64,000 nt of DNA, taken from Ophiura sarsii (taxonomy: Eukaryota; Echinodermata; Ophiuroidea; Amphilepidida; Ophiuridae). The position numbers were made by a program, and so were the translations under genes. Location of the stretch: the NCBI GenBank assembly GCA_035610835.1, contig CM069447.1, positions 23,237,259 through 23,301,258 on the forward strand, written 5' to 3'. This document shows positions 51,201-58,438 of the stretch, piece by piece. Each line of letters starts with the position of its first letter. Position 1 is the first letter of the stretch. The notes below the pieces were generated by a model that searched no databases, was not told the origin of the DNA, and saw only the letters and a list, made by a program, of their open reading frames with translations.

Positions 51201-52501
51201 TAGAGCTGCAAATACCGCAATAACAGCCGTGCTTGTCATTGTAATTGTCATATCAGCGCTAATTAATGGGATTCTGTCTTTCTTATTGGTGAGGTGAGGC
51301 ATTGGTAAACGATACCTGACCATTTCGAAGTATGAAGATATTTTATGAGAGAGCTAAATTTATATTTACTATATTTGTTTCACAGTGTTTTAACACTCGT
51401 GCATTTAGTATTACTTGCTTTCATATAACAATATATCCAAATTATAATACAATAACATTGTAACAAGCACATGTACAAAAACTCTTAATGGAAACTATCT
51501 TAAATTTCATAATGACAAAGGTGAAATTATCTTACGCATTCTCAATTCAGCTTCAAAAAGAAAAATACAAAGTTTAGCAATAACATACATACATAATTGA
51601 TGAACTTATTATTTACGATGTTGGAAGTATGCATCCCGAATAAAACGATGTCATCATTAAATGTGAACGAAGAAATAAGATTATTGGTGTGGTCACATAT
51701 GGCCTTAACCGTTTTACACAAGAAAAAGAAATGTAGTCAAAAGCGTTACATGAACTGCAGATGTTTGATGCCACTTTTTTCATTGTTTGTAAGATTAAGT
51801 GGGTCGGGTAGATGTTATGGAGAATTTTTCAGTTTATGAGTGCAGTCAAGAATTGCCTTCAAAATAGGTTTCCAATTTAATATGAAATTAGGAAAGCGTC
51901 TTATCCAGAGGTTTTACCAGATTATGGAATTAAGGATTACCTTTTAAACACTTTTGTGTTACAAGCATCAACAGGTGTTCCATTAAAATTGATTTCTATA
52001 TTCTCACACAAATTATCAGGCCTACTGAGCTTAAAGCTTTCAATAGTGAGAAAGTTACCCCGATACATAATTGCAATCAATTAGGACCTAAAACTCTTGC
52101 GTTAATACTGATAGTGAGTGCAAATACAACCAAATTTTTTTCAAAGTACAACTTAAAGGTTCGATATTCATTTACCGTGTCGGGTATTTTACTTATACAG
52201 GGCCAAGAAACAGCGCCAAGAAGAGACTAAATCCACGCCAGCGGGAGCGTTAGCAAGCACAACCGATTCACCTAGTCCGCAGATTAAAATGTCACCAGAA
52301 GGCTATGCAGAATATAAACCTAACAGCTCAGAGGGTACGTCATATCAAGATATTAGTGAGGTCGATCGACCATTGGGACAGGAGGAGGATACTTACGAGG
52401 AGATACCGGCCTCTGAGTATGTTAACACCCTCTTAAGCACTGATGATGAGAAACAGGAAGAGGACGGTGCTACCACTCTTGCAAGCGCTGACAATGGATA
52501 G
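25922..52501 (+). CDS. Tie-like receptor without catalytic domain, copy B (complete)
   Basis: Sixteen exons are inferred: 25922-25970, 27517-27834, 28694-28936, 29098-29232, 34871-35032, 36833-37063, 37885-37896, 38859-39143, 40575-40859, 41881-42171, 43324-43611, 44610-44718, 47450-47693, 49657-49726, 51200-51293, 52201-52501. They sum to 3117 nt, i.e. 1038 residues plus stop. Approximate map: signal peptide 1-20, Ig 17-122, Ig 123-203, EGF 204-248, EGF 249-302, double EGF 303-379, microexon 380-383, FN3 384-478, 479-573, 574-670 and 671-766, RPTP-type juxtamembrane module 767-907, transmembrane 913-937, tail to 1038. The ectodomain start follows Tie/TEK; the membrane-proximal module follows type IIB receptor phosphatases; no enzyme domain is present. 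It would be a cell-surface receptor signalling, if at all, through tail tyrosines or acting as a ligand sink. All junctions are GT-AG. Splicing is inferred from phase, copy A homology and consensus sites. Confidence 0.85.
25971..27516. other. Copy B intron 1
   Basis: AT-rich DNA with no exon or clear repeat. A possible LTR end followed by a primer-binding-like TGGCACCAGAG occurs near 27222, but no matching LTR was found, so I do not call an element. Confidence 0.5.
27517..27834 (+). CDS. Copy B exon: Ig-like domain 1
   Basis: A 106-codon phase 1-1 exon from ATTCAG| to |GTAAGT. It reads LDFTCFIS near the start, NMYIGGYRSGDD in the middle and IGAFYCEAQQGNIEERIP near the end. It matches copy A 979-1302 with a two-codon length difference in the variable loop. 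Confidence 0.88.
27922..28094 (+). pseudogene. Relic duplicate of the Ig1 exon
   Basis: ATCGGGGATATAAGAGTGG, a CGGGAACTGATTGTG block, ATTCTTCAAATGCCACGG and ATTATGGCTGCTAATAGTAA match the Ig1 exon in order. The donor and about 45 bases of following intron match copy B's own Ig1 downstream flank. A ~70-bp deletion removes the GAFYC segment, so the second Ig cysteine is lost, and the frame is broken. Confidence 0.8.
28556..28690. repeat. (TTCA)n/CCTATTCA-rich microsatellite
   Basis: Degenerate TTCATTCA and CACCTATTCATT repeats run up to the acceptor of the second Ig exon, the position where copy A has its (TTTGTA)n tract. No coding. Confidence 0.7.
28694..28936 (+). CDS. Copy B exon: Ig-like domain 2
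   Basis: An 81-codon phase 1-1 exon from TTTTAAG| to |GTACAT, reading VGDDVTLSV, IRWRLNG and GGIYECIQAGNREEGRQ. It has the same length as copy A 2083-2325 and about 90% nucleotide identity by eye, one of the best conserved exons of the pair. Confidence 0.88.
29098..29232 (+). CDS. Copy B exon: EGF-like 1 (Tie type)
   Basis: A 45-codon phase 1-1 exon from TGTCCAG| to |GTAAGC, with GKWG, CFNGGICDERSGDC and CVCAPGFSG. Eight cysteines match Tie EGF1. It lies 161 bases after the Ig2 exon, as in copy A (131 bases). Confidence 0.9.
   Translation, partial: HVHLENGDYLHVPMTVRYVSMVGFVMSGLVTVYVHLDLVGTTVK
29250..29355 (+). pseudogene. Relic duplicate of the EGF1 exon
   Basis: Eighteen bases after the EGF1 exon the pattern restarts: ATGGGGATAACCCGAATGC, AATGGTGGGATTTGTAA, GTGCACCTGGGTTGAGTGGG align with the real exon. 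Several cysteines are gone, a stop follows at TGGGATTAA, and no acceptor or donor remains. Confidence 0.78.
29392..29735. repeat. Tandem repeat, about 3.5 units of ~107 bp
   Basis: Each unit carries GAACTG(A)ATTTTTT, GGGTACATT, TTTCC(A/G)A(A/C)CACAAC, AACAAATAATATAAAAC and AAAGAAATAGAT. The minus-strand open frames here are by-products. Confidence 0.88.
29739..30275. repeat. Dispersed AACTGACAGCGTCG motif cluster
   Basis: AACTGACAGCGTCG occurs at about 29765, 29831, 29994 and 30249, with a weaker relative near 30069. The first two belong to a 65-bp tandem unit also containing TTCAACTGAG and TGAGGCGG. Function unknown. Confidence 0.75.
31127..32790 (-). mobile_element. 5'-truncated L2/CR1-like LINE, frameshifted
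   Basis: The minus-strand frame 31318-32607 encodes the RT palm to C-terminus: MLDLSAAFDTVDHN, YSVPQGSVLGP, HIYADDTQIYF, then the LINE-2/CR1-type C-terminus GDRAFTIAAPRLWNSLP. The fingers region (FRPVANLSFLGKMIER, DPFQSAYRAN) is in another frame at about 32528-32770; the frames separate at a ~4-bp insertion near 32530, so the enzyme is interrupted. The upstream endonuclease is missing. The 3' end is a (TAA)n tract at 31131-31150 (TTA repeats on the element's strand), typical of these clades. Confidence 0.88.
33245..33941. mobile_element. TTAA-flanked palindrome, 697 bp
   Basis: TTAAGGGGGATGTGCACCTT at the left and AAGGTGCACAGCCCCCTTAA at the right. The arms are almost perfect inverses for over 300 bases each, meeting near 33590 at AATCACCATTTTTGGT. 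It has the TTAA duplication shared with several other foldbacks in the window but different ends. Confidence 0.88.
34564..34627 (-). repeat. tRNA-like remnant (probable SINE head)
   Basis: On the minus strand an A-box-like TAGTCTAGTAG and a B-box-like GGTTCGTTTCC lie about 35 bases apart, with the GGTCCATGG junction typical of tRNA T-stems. The acceptor stem does not pair, so it is not a functional tRNA. Confidence 0.45.
34871..35032 (+). CDS. Copy B exon: EGF-like 2 (Tie type)
   Basis: A 54-codon phase 1-1 exon from TATTAG| to |GTAAGT, with GSNRWGQDG and LLCLPHPYGCSCAAGFHG. The intron before it is 5.6 kb because of the 30.8-34.2 kb element; in copy A the same intron is 268 bases. Confidence 0.88.
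35138..35272. repeat. (AATA)n microsatellite
   Basis: AATAAATA repeats with periodic TATACT interruptions, directly downstream of the EGF2 exon in the intron. Confidence 0.92.
35818..36422 (-). repeat. Tandem pair of tRNA-derived SINE-like units
   Basis: Two ~270-bp units (35818-36090 and 36149-36422) are nearly identical. Each contains on the minus strand an A-box-like TGGTGTAGTGGCTAGGATC and B-box-like GGTTCAAATCC (about 35899-35973 and 36226-36293). The acceptor stem does not pair and the flanks are constant, so they are repeats rather than tRNA genes. Confidence 0.75.
36833..37063 (+). CDS. Copy B exon: EGF-like 3 plus an extra EGF unit
   Basis: A 77-codon phase 1-1 exon from ACCAG| to |GTAAGT. 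The first 45 codons match copy A's EGF3. A 32-codon repeat of the same pattern follows (CHCAEGMTCLPDTGC, DGRCHKDWYGFKC). The EGF count is therefore four in B and three in A. Confidence 0.88.
37885..37896 (+). CDS. Copy B 12-nt microexon
   Basis: Identical to copy A 3793-3804 (ATAGATGCCCAG), preceded by a pyrimidine-rich acceptor ending CATAG and followed by GTAAGC. Phase 1-1; the joined protein reads C-Q-D-R-C-P-A, adding one cysteine between the EGF block and FN3. Confidence 0.68.
38162..38582. mobile_element. TTAA-flanked foldback element
   Basis: TTAAAGGTGGTGTCCCGCAA and TTGCGGGACACTTCCTTTAA form the ends. The arms are inverse over about 190 bases to AAATTCGCGGCGATC / GATCGCCGCGAATTT. The spacer contains the GACGTCAT-like core. 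It lies in the intron before the first FN3 exon of copy B. Confidence 0.85.
38859..39143 (+). CDS. Copy B exon: FN3 domain 1
   Basis: A 95-codon phase 1-1 exon from TAACAG| to |GTTGGT. It reads AISVQWDQGPCS, AILRYQVSN, YEISNLQFYSTYAINVEII, a standard FN3 with W, Y and L-x-x-x-x-x-Y landmarks. Copy A keeps only a dead remnant at 4471-4671. Confidence 0.83.
40575..40859 (+). CDS. Copy B exon: FN3 domain 2
   Basis: A 95-codon phase 1-1 exon from TAACAG| to |GTAATA, reading VPQIAPTFTT, VSFSWDAIPCES, LRYAFNLSR, LDPCTMYTFEVRAVNDIGDGE. No counterpart remains in copy A. Confidence 0.86.
41881..42171 (+). CDS. Copy B exon: FN3 domain 3
   Basis: A 97-codon phase 1-1 exon using acceptor GGTCCAG| and donor |GTATGT. 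It reads LIVSWLELIEG, YIIRYTL, LYPYSTYRVSISAVNSAGEG and remains open where copy A has TAA. Copy A's upstream acceptor (GTAG) is mutated to CTTT here, so the first usable AG is 12 bases further in, removing four codons but keeping phase. Confidence 0.85.
42226..42253. repeat. Poly-C run (about 28 bases)
   Basis: Homopolymer C starting 54 bases after the FN3-3 donor. A shorter C-run is at about 41586-41599. Length is likely unreliable in assembly. Confidence 0.9.
42641..42992. repeat. Palindrome with a tRNA-like sequence on each arm
   Basis: The arms of about 150 bases are inverse and meet at an AT-rich centre near 42812. The left arm has + strand A-box-like TGTGGTCTAGTGGCT and B-box-like GGGTTCGAGAC (42693-42740). 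The right arm has the diverged inverse copy (42880-42942). It is either a MITE that captured a tRNA or two SINE heads in inverted array. Confidence 0.65.
43324..43611 (+). CDS. Copy B exon: FN3 domain 4
   Basis: A 96-codon phase 1-1 exon from CTTCAG| to |GTAGAT, reading EPSLAPSNVSD, MQWMEPPCG, LTYYTFQVAAVTDAGSGPWSDP. It has the same length as copy A 5282-5569, and intron similarity continues for some distance on both sides. Confidence 0.88.
44610..44718 (+). CDS. Copy B exon: juxtamembrane module, part 1
   Basis: A 109-nt exon (phase 1 in, phase 2 out), CTCACAG| to |GTAAGT, reading EIKAPAKLPDIDD and TVKITIPQSTNELVT. The flanking intron after it shares blocks with copy A (e.g. CTATTTTGAGGA, GAGACTTACG), confirming a genomic tandem duplication. 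Confidence 0.82.
45814..46266. mobile_element. Foldback MITE
   Basis: AATGTGATGCGATCTGTGAAAACCCG-type left end (26 positions, 45818-45843) pairs with the right end CGGGTTTTCACAGATCACAT. The interior is AT-rich, with a poly-A/poly-T region near 46145-46195. No gene. Confidence 0.7.
47450..47693 (+). CDS. Copy B exon: juxtamembrane module, part 2
   Basis: A 244-nt exon (phase 2 in, phase 0 out), TGTATAG| to |GTAAGT. It reads YQVGVQIKEMK, YVTAELSKND, FLVGDGQMYGQYYNAPL, YTLHVAFVVRINNT. Same RPTP-type signature as copy A 8852-9095. Confidence 0.86.
48281..49319. mobile_element. TTAA-flanked TIR element (1.04 kb), family with 54567-54905
   Basis: TTAAAGGGACACAAAGTAG and CTTAGTGTCCCTTTAA form the ends. 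Subterminal blocks (CACAGCAAAACTTGATTAA, ATCATCGCTATTTATTGAA, ACATGTAATACAATT, TTTTATCATAATTGAGGGCG) are shared with the shorter element at 54567-54905. No coding frame. Confidence 0.82.
49657..49726 (+). CDS. Copy B exon: juxtamembrane module, part 3
   Basis: A 70-nt exon (phase 0 in, phase 1 out), TTCACAG| to |GTAAGA, reading VFEAYWSEGTDVTTPS. Three codons shorter than copy A's, in the linker before the membrane. Confidence 0.78.
50035..50275. repeat. AGCAGTCGAAGAC-type motif cluster
   Basis: AAGCAGTCGAAGAC or close variants (GCAGTCGATAAG, TAGCAGTC, ATCAGTCAAA, TGTAGTCGAAG) occur roughly every 15-35 bases, about a dozen times. Not a simple tandem array. In the intron of copy B. Confidence 0.75.
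50602..51005 (-). pseudogene. Tc1/mariner-like transposon remnant (transposase C-terminus)
   Basis: The minus strand 50880-51000 reads NNAPQATIRNLIGSMRRR then C-TACLQAGGGHTRY and TAA, the characteristic end of a Tc1-like DDE transposase (SMRRRCxAxxxAxGGHTRY). On the element's 3' side is a CACTGAGCCAAAAAAGAAAC sequence near 50606 that looks like its terminal repeat. The catalytic region is missing. Confidence 0.68.
51200..51293 (+). CDS. Copy B exon: transmembrane helix
   Basis: A 94-nt exon (phase 1 in, phase 2 out), CCGTAG| to |GTGAGG. It reads NRAANTAITAVLVIVIVIS, then ALINGILSFLLVR: about 24 mostly hydrophobic residues with one Asn inside. The Arg spans the splice into a basic stretch. 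Confidence 0.88.
52201..52501 (+). CDS. Copy B last exon: cytoplasmic tail with tyrosine motifs
   Basis: Acceptor ATACAG ends at 52200; phase 2 in; stop TAG at 52499-52501. The tail starts RAKKQRQEETK and contains EYKPN, SYQDIS, TYEEIP (Y-E-E-I at 52394-52405) and EYVNTL (Y-V-N-T at 52418-52429). Y-E-E-I is the classic Src-family SH2 ligand and Y-x-N the Grb2 type. Compared with copy A the stop is premature: 25 homologous codons follow, ending at TAA 52577-52579. Confidence 0.86.
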
Positions 52502-52579
52502 CAAGAGGAGAATGGGGCCTACACCAACGACTCTATGATAAAACGTAGGCCACCAAACAATCTTCAGCAGCAGGAGTAA
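52502..52579 (+). other. Conserved tail codons beyond copy B's TAG
   Basis: In the same frame after TAG the sequence reads QEENGAYTNDSMIKRRPP, NNLQQQE and TAA. It aligns with copy A's REEGGAYINDS...PPQEQ. It was coding before the TAG arose, or is reached by readthrough. Confidence 0.75.
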
Positions 52580-52778
52580 CTATAGTTCAGTCATTTCCAA
52601 ATTGTCACGACTCCTTACAGCAGTGAATTAATACATAAGGACATGGGCGCGCATAAAAACCCGCATTATGCAACAGTGCGCACCATGCACCATAGGCTAA
52701 TATCGCGACTCGCGATCGTACGCTTCGATTACTATTTGATAAAAACCGCACATTTCTCGCCAATATTGAACAGAATAT

Positions 52779-52821
52779 AATAAACTGTCAGCCATTAACA
52801 CAATAAGTGTGTGGCAATAAA
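52779..52821 (+). promoter_or_regulatory. Candidate poly(A) signals of copy B
   Basis: AATAAA occurs at 52779-52784 and again at 52816-52821, 278 and 315 bases after the stop. These are the first canonical hexamers downstream. Usage is not testable here. Confidence 0.4.
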
Positions 52822-53875
52822 GCGTAAGCAACCAGCCAAACTTCAACCACCGTATCTTTTTACAACAATAACTCTCTGACAAGGCCATCAAACAAACTTA
52901 TTAATTAATTTTGATAGTGAGAATTACATTTTGATCTAAAATGTGTCACTTTAAATGAAACAATTCTTTCTTTTCGAAAGGCTTACCAATTCAAAAGAAA
53001 ATACTGTGTTTATAGCATTATTAAGAAAAATAAACATAAACACGTATGTTGCCTAAAATATAACACGGTTACGGTATATAAACTCTTGTCTGAGGAGATG
53101 TTAATCGTAGGACCAACTTTTTGAATGCCACAGGCAGGTGCGCTCAATTACAATCACTTTGATTAAAACATAAATGGACAAAGGAAAAATGACTGTAGGG
53201 TCCTGTGTCGTGAGTTGGGACCCCTTTTTGTAACATTTTGCTAAAGCAGGAAAAATCGAGAGTTTTGCTTCAAACAATGTGTCAAATCTTAGTTTGTAAA
53301 TATCGCAGTCATTACACAGGTGTAGAAAATATATATATATATATTAGGATGTAATATGAAGAAATGCGCTAAGTATGCAACGTTTTTCACCATTCTTTTT
53401 TTATACCTTGAACTTCACATCACATTTGATTCAGTTGCATGCTTCAAATGTACATAAGTATACAAAAAAGAACAGTGTTCCATTTGTGTTAAGTTTCAAA
53501 GGATACATTATGCAGAGTTGTCATCATTTATCTGTAACATATTTGTAACATATCATTATAGGGTGTATAACAATCTAGATGCATGTGTATGCTTACATGG
53601 CCACTCAGCTGCCACTCAGCTGCCACAACTATTTCTTTCCGAAAGGCTTACAAATTCAAAAGAAAATGCTGTGTATAGCATCATTGAGGTCAAAATGTTA
53701 AAGTGAACAGACATGTACATATTTCATCATGCTTGTATATATTGCATGTTTATAATTATAATTTTGGAGGGTTCATATTTTTAACTTTATGAAAAAATAT
53801 ACGTAATAATTCGGACCATCTACGCAAAAATAAACCAAGCGTGTTATATTATCTAAGGAGAAAGTATGTTAAACT

Positions 53876-54203
53876 TATACTCCCTTTCATAATCCCTTGG
53901 ACATAATTCCATCAAATCATGCGTACGTGCGAGTTGCGTACGTATGGGCGTAGGTTCGCGTAGTAATGCGTAGGTGCGTATGTGCGTAAACCCGGAAGTG
54001 CGTACCAGTCCCTTTAAAAAAATAATCGCGCATCCTAATTGGTCAATCGTGAAATCGTCACACGCCGTGATCGCCGGCGCGTGACCTTGTTCATGTTTAT
54101 CGCGCCTGTCAAGCATTTTGACGCCGCGCCTCGAAAACAACAACAAAATACGCTCGCGTGAAATAACGCGAATTATGTCCAAGAAATTATGAAAGGGAGT
54201 ATA
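53876..54203. mobile_element. TA-flanked foldback MITE
   Basis: TATACTCCCTTTCATAAT and ATTATGAAAGGGAGTATA are exact inverse ends, extending into GGACATAATTC / GAATTATGTCC. It sits in unit 2 of the tandem duplication; unit 1 has a single TA at the matching place. The minus-strand frame across it is incidental. Confidence 0.82.
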
Positions 54204-54566
54204 GGACCTACTTTCGTGAATTCCACATGGTTGTACGCTCAAAACCAAAGCATTTAGTCATTTCCAACTATAACCATGACAGATGTCAATCCGGTTGCCA
54301 CAACTTTTATTCCTACAAAAATTGGTGAAGGACAACAAACATGACAAAGGCTGTACAGTAGGTTCATGTGCCATTTGTTAGGACCCCTTTCTGTGACATT
54401 TCCCTAAAGCAGAACAAATCGAGAGCTTTGCTTCAAACATTGATAGCCTTAACAGAAGCATGGGATTATGGGTAAATTATACATTTTCTGAAAGCAGACT
54501 ATAATAGGGTGTAATATGAAGAATTACGCTAAACATGCAACATTTTTCATCATTCAACTGTTTTCT

Positions 54567-54905
54567 TTAAAGGCACATTAAGTGGTGTTGAAAATTTTAA
54601 ATGTTTAAAAATTTACTTCAAAAACAAAAACACAGCAAAACTTGATTAAAACAATATCATCGCTATTTATTGAAAAATGCCCTCTATGCAAATAATGGTT
54701 CGCGTTATGTATCACGCGTACTGCAGGGGATACTGTCGGACGAGCATTTTTAAAATCGACGTTTTCTTGTACATAGAGGGCTGATTTTTCTTAATCCTTG
54801 TAGGTGTAAGTTCATACATGTAATACAATTATAAAAATATACTAATCCCAGTTTTTATCATAATTGAGGGCGCATCCTCCAACACATCTCTTAGTGCCCC
54901 TTTAA
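54567..54905. mobile_element. TTAA-flanked element, short relative of 48281-49319
   Basis: TTAAAGGCACATTAAG and CTTAGTGCCCCTTTAA ends with TTAA at both sides. Internal blocks match both halves of the 1.04-kb element. Absent from unit 1 of the surrounding duplication. Confidence 0.82.
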
Positions 54906-55257
54906 ACTTCAATTGATATTTGATTAAGTTGCATGCTTCAAATGTACATAAGTATACAAAAAAACAGTGTTCTATTTGTGTTTAGTTTCAAAGGATACAT
55001 TATGCAGAGTTGTCATCATTTATCTGTAACATATTTGCAACATATCATTATAGGGTGTATAACAATCTAGATGCATGTGTATGCTTACATAGCCACTCAG
55101 CTGCCGCTAAGTAGACCATATGGCCCATTAAATGTTCTATTTTTCTTCTTATTTTGGACAATTAGATCGCCCAGGACAATGCAAAATGCATGTGAAAGAT
55201 AGACCTTTTCAATTATCAGCATTGATTAGCGTACTTAGCATGAATTAAAATTAATGT

Positions 55258-55686
55258 AAATATAGTTCGTGTATGGTCGCCACTGGAACAATACACAAGG
55301 ACACAAATATAGTACAGCTACCGGCACATCTCTTTACTTATTTCTGTTGTGGTGTGCCGGTTTGTCAGAACAGCGACGATGTAAGCATAATGGAAAAGGT
55401 CTTATTGAGCCATAATATTACTATCAAGTTCATTATTTAACTTAGACCTACTAGATAATTGCGTCACTCATAGCACTGTTCTGTTTATTATTTACTTAAC
55501 TTTATAATGGCACAGAGTTCACATTGAATTATTTGAATGATTAATTAACCCCATTTATTAGAATCAGCACCTTAGCAATATTAAAATGTCTCCTTTCTGA
55601 CACTATTAATCTTTTTAGAGAATAAAATATAGTTCGTGTATGGTCGCCACTGGAACAATACACAAGGACACAAATATAGTACAGCT
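55258..55686. repeat. Pair of 60-bp direct repeats
   Basis: ATATAGTTCGTGTATGGTCG through ATATAGTACAGCT occurs at about 55261-55320 and 55628-55686, practically identical, about 370 bases apart. The intervening DNA is unrelated, which suggests recent duplication or a small insertion. Confidence 0.85.
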
Positions 55687-55904
55687 TAACATTATGAGAC
55701 CAACGTTACGTTTATAGCATCACAGCTACGAAATATTTTTTATTCTCATTATTATCATAAAAATGATGCATTTTTAGATTTATTTTAATAAAACAACAGC
55801 AAATTTCCCCTTTATAAAATCGGCAAATCAAGAGAGTTGTTTACCAACTTGCCTGCTTCAAATAATCGTATCCTCTAGCAAACCCTCACACGGCAACTCT
55901 GCGT

Positions 55905-56171
55905 TATAGATGAGGTGACCGTTGTTTACATCCAATGTTTATCAACACACGCAACGGTCGAAGGGACTGGACTGTCGATACACGCTTGAGGGAACAGCAT
56001 ATGACCACAACACTGTCCGCTATGCCGTACTGCCCTTTATAATGCTTTGGCGCGAGTATTAAAAGCACGGGTCCTAAACAAAACAGGATGCGCGCGCAAA
56101 CTGCCGGGCAAAGAACAATGGCAACTAGCCACGTTATGCCCGGTGTGACGTCACCTGTCACCCCATCTATA
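55905..56171. mobile_element. TATAGATG-ended MITE, copy 2
   Basis: Full-length relative of 6000-6267 with ends TATAGATGAGGTGAC and GTCACCCCATCTATA. No coding capacity. Confidence 0.82.
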
Positions 56172-56590
56172 TACAACACATCGCATATGCCGGCAACTTT
56201 GTGTAGGGTACGCTTGAACTTCGCGGTGTCCATACGCACTGAACGCCAGAGTGAACGGTATGAATTAAACCCCGCCCAAACTAGATATTATGGTTTTCAT
56301 AATTATATAGTGCGTATTGGCTGAAAATTCAAAAGCACACCCACAATAAGAAAACATAATATATTACCATATAAACAGGCAATCATTGATATAAAATTGT
56401 CAAAAGTGAATCGAAGAAAGTATTTCACAGTGCATTTGTGACACTGGTTCCCTAGCCACCGCTAACACCAATATATGAATTAATTACTCTCAATTAAAAC
56501 TGAACTATTAAGACAAATTTTCGTTGACGGTATAGAAAGTATAGTTACTACACTTTCAAACACCCAAATCATCATTATAGGACACACATA

Positions 56591-57041
56591 TAAACTGCTC
56601 ACAAAAAGTATCGAAACACTTAGAAATGATCCAATATATAACGGCTCGAAAAGGTATGCATTAATCGAAGCAAATAACCATATAACCAAGTGCATAATTT
56701 CGTAACATCGTTGAGATACGATGTTACGGAGCGGAGTTATTGTCATTTCAATGATCGTGGGCCCAGTTTCAAAAGTGACACTCATCCCTATGAAAAGCAC
56801 GAATCTTATCATTCTAAACAGTAATGCAAACCTCTTTCTATAGGATGATTGTCACTTGGACCCACGACCATTGAAATGATAATAACTCCGCTCCGCAACA
56901 TCGTATCTCAACGATAGAGGTGTCAAAATACGCAGAACAAAATTATGTACTTGGTTATTTGCTTCGATTAATGCATTCCCTTTCCAGCCGTTATATATTG
57001 GATCATTTCTAAGTGTTTCGATACTTTTTGTGAGCAGTTTA
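56591..57041. mobile_element. TA-flanked foldback element
   Basis: TAAACTGCTCACAAAAAGTA and TACTTTTTGTGAGCAGTTTA form the ends. Arms of about 190 bases include GAAACACTTAGAAATGATCC / GGATCATTTCTAAGTGTTTC. Confidence 0.85.
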
Positions 57042-57162
57042 GAAACTGTCATTTGAACAGGTCTGATAGTGTAAAAATGTCAAACCACCTCAATAGTAGG
57101 TGTATCTAGAATACCTTATTTACCAATTGTAGTAAACTAATCCGAGCTAAAATGGTCTCGTA

Positions 57163-58438
57163 TACAGGGTGAGTCAAAAAGACTGCAATAGTGGAAAGAA
57201 GCCATTTTGTTTTCAAAACCAAAATGAATTTTAAAACTTTTTAAACGTTGCAAAAATGATGTTTTAATCCTAACTTTGTGTGAAAAAATGAAATCGATCG
57301 CATTTTCCGTTTGTCTTTGGTGAACCTTTTGACCATTTTACACGTTTGTCCACGAGATACCCAAAATATGCATCAGATCGCAAAATGTGGCTCTCATTCA
57401 AATTTGGAAACCTGAGTTCATTTGTGATGTTATTGGAATTTGATGCATCCTTTCTTGTTTACATATGAGTTAGCATAATCAATTATAATCGTACCCATGC
57501 AATGAAAGCGTATAATGTTCTGAATTTTAATAAAAAACTGAAATTTCCCATTTTGTTGTTGGCGGGATATTCAAATATGAAAATGCAATGTGTGCCATTT
57601 CAAATGAAAATCACTGTGCTCGTGGACAAACAGGTAAATTTGGTTGTGCAGCAATGAGGGTCACCAAATGAAGAGCTTTGTTGCAAAAGGGCTATGGTGC
57701 ATTTTTTGATGTAGAAATGTATAGGGAAAAATCATATGTTTCAAGGAAACAAAGTCATTTTTTTCAAAAAGACCTACATCTCATTGTAAACAGCCATTGA
57801 AATTGTTGTTATGTTGCAAAAGGGCCTGTATCCAGAATTAAATCGGGATACAGGCCCTTTTGCAACAAAACAATTTCAATGGCTGTTTACAATGAGATGT
57901 AGGTCTTTTTGAAAAAAATGACGTTCTTTCCTAGAAACATATGATTGTGACCTATACATTTCTATATCAAACTTATTTTTTTTAAATGATTAAAATAAAT
58001 GATTTTTTTTGTGTTTTATTTTTTCTGTATGTAAAAACGGATGGAGTTTTGTTGCAAAAGGGCCTACATCCAAATTTTCTAAAAATGTAAACATGATTTT
58101 AAAAAAATTGAAAACTAGCACATTTGAAATTTATGTCAATTTAAATTAGTATGTAGTGTACCTCTTTCATAATTCATTTAGTTTTTCAATTGTTCAACTT
58201 GAATATTTTGAAACAGTTTTTTGACTTTTTCTCAATATTGAGCCAAAGTGGATGAAGGCCCTTTTGCAAAAAACCTCTTCAAATACAAACGAAAAATGCG
58301 ATCGATTTCATTTTTTCACACAAAGTTAGGATTAAATACAGCATTCTTGCAACGTTTAAAAAGTTTTAAAATTCATTTTGGTTTTGAAAACAAAATGGCT
58401 TCTTTCCACTATTGCAGGTTTTTTTTACTCACCCTGTA
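57163..58438. mobile_element. TACAGGGTG foldback element (1.28 kb) with inner palindrome
   Basis: TACAGGGTGAGTCAAAAA at the left; the right end TTTTTACTCACCCTGTA is its near-inverse. Arms pair for about 150 bases. The centre contains a second palindrome (CAGGCCCTTTTGCAACA / TGTTGCAAAAGGGCCTG near 57810-57870) and several GTTGCAAAAGGGC motifs. No transposase. Confidence 0.82.

Larger units (their letters stand above)
52967..55110. repeat. Tandem duplication downstream of copy B
   Basis: Unit 1 (about 52967-53628) and unit 2 (about 53629-55110) share ordered blocks: GAAAGGCTTA(C)CAATTCAAAAG, GGACCCCTTT, AAATCGAGAG, CAAATGTACATAAGTATAC, GGATACATTATGCAGAGTTG and CATGTGTATGCTTACAT. Unit 2 is longer because of insertions at 53876-54203 and 54567-54905, both absent from unit 1. 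Confidence 0.82.

Noticed and set aside
53853..54248. 131-codon minus-strand frame
   Set aside because: It spans a foldback MITE (53876-54203) and has no recognisable motif.
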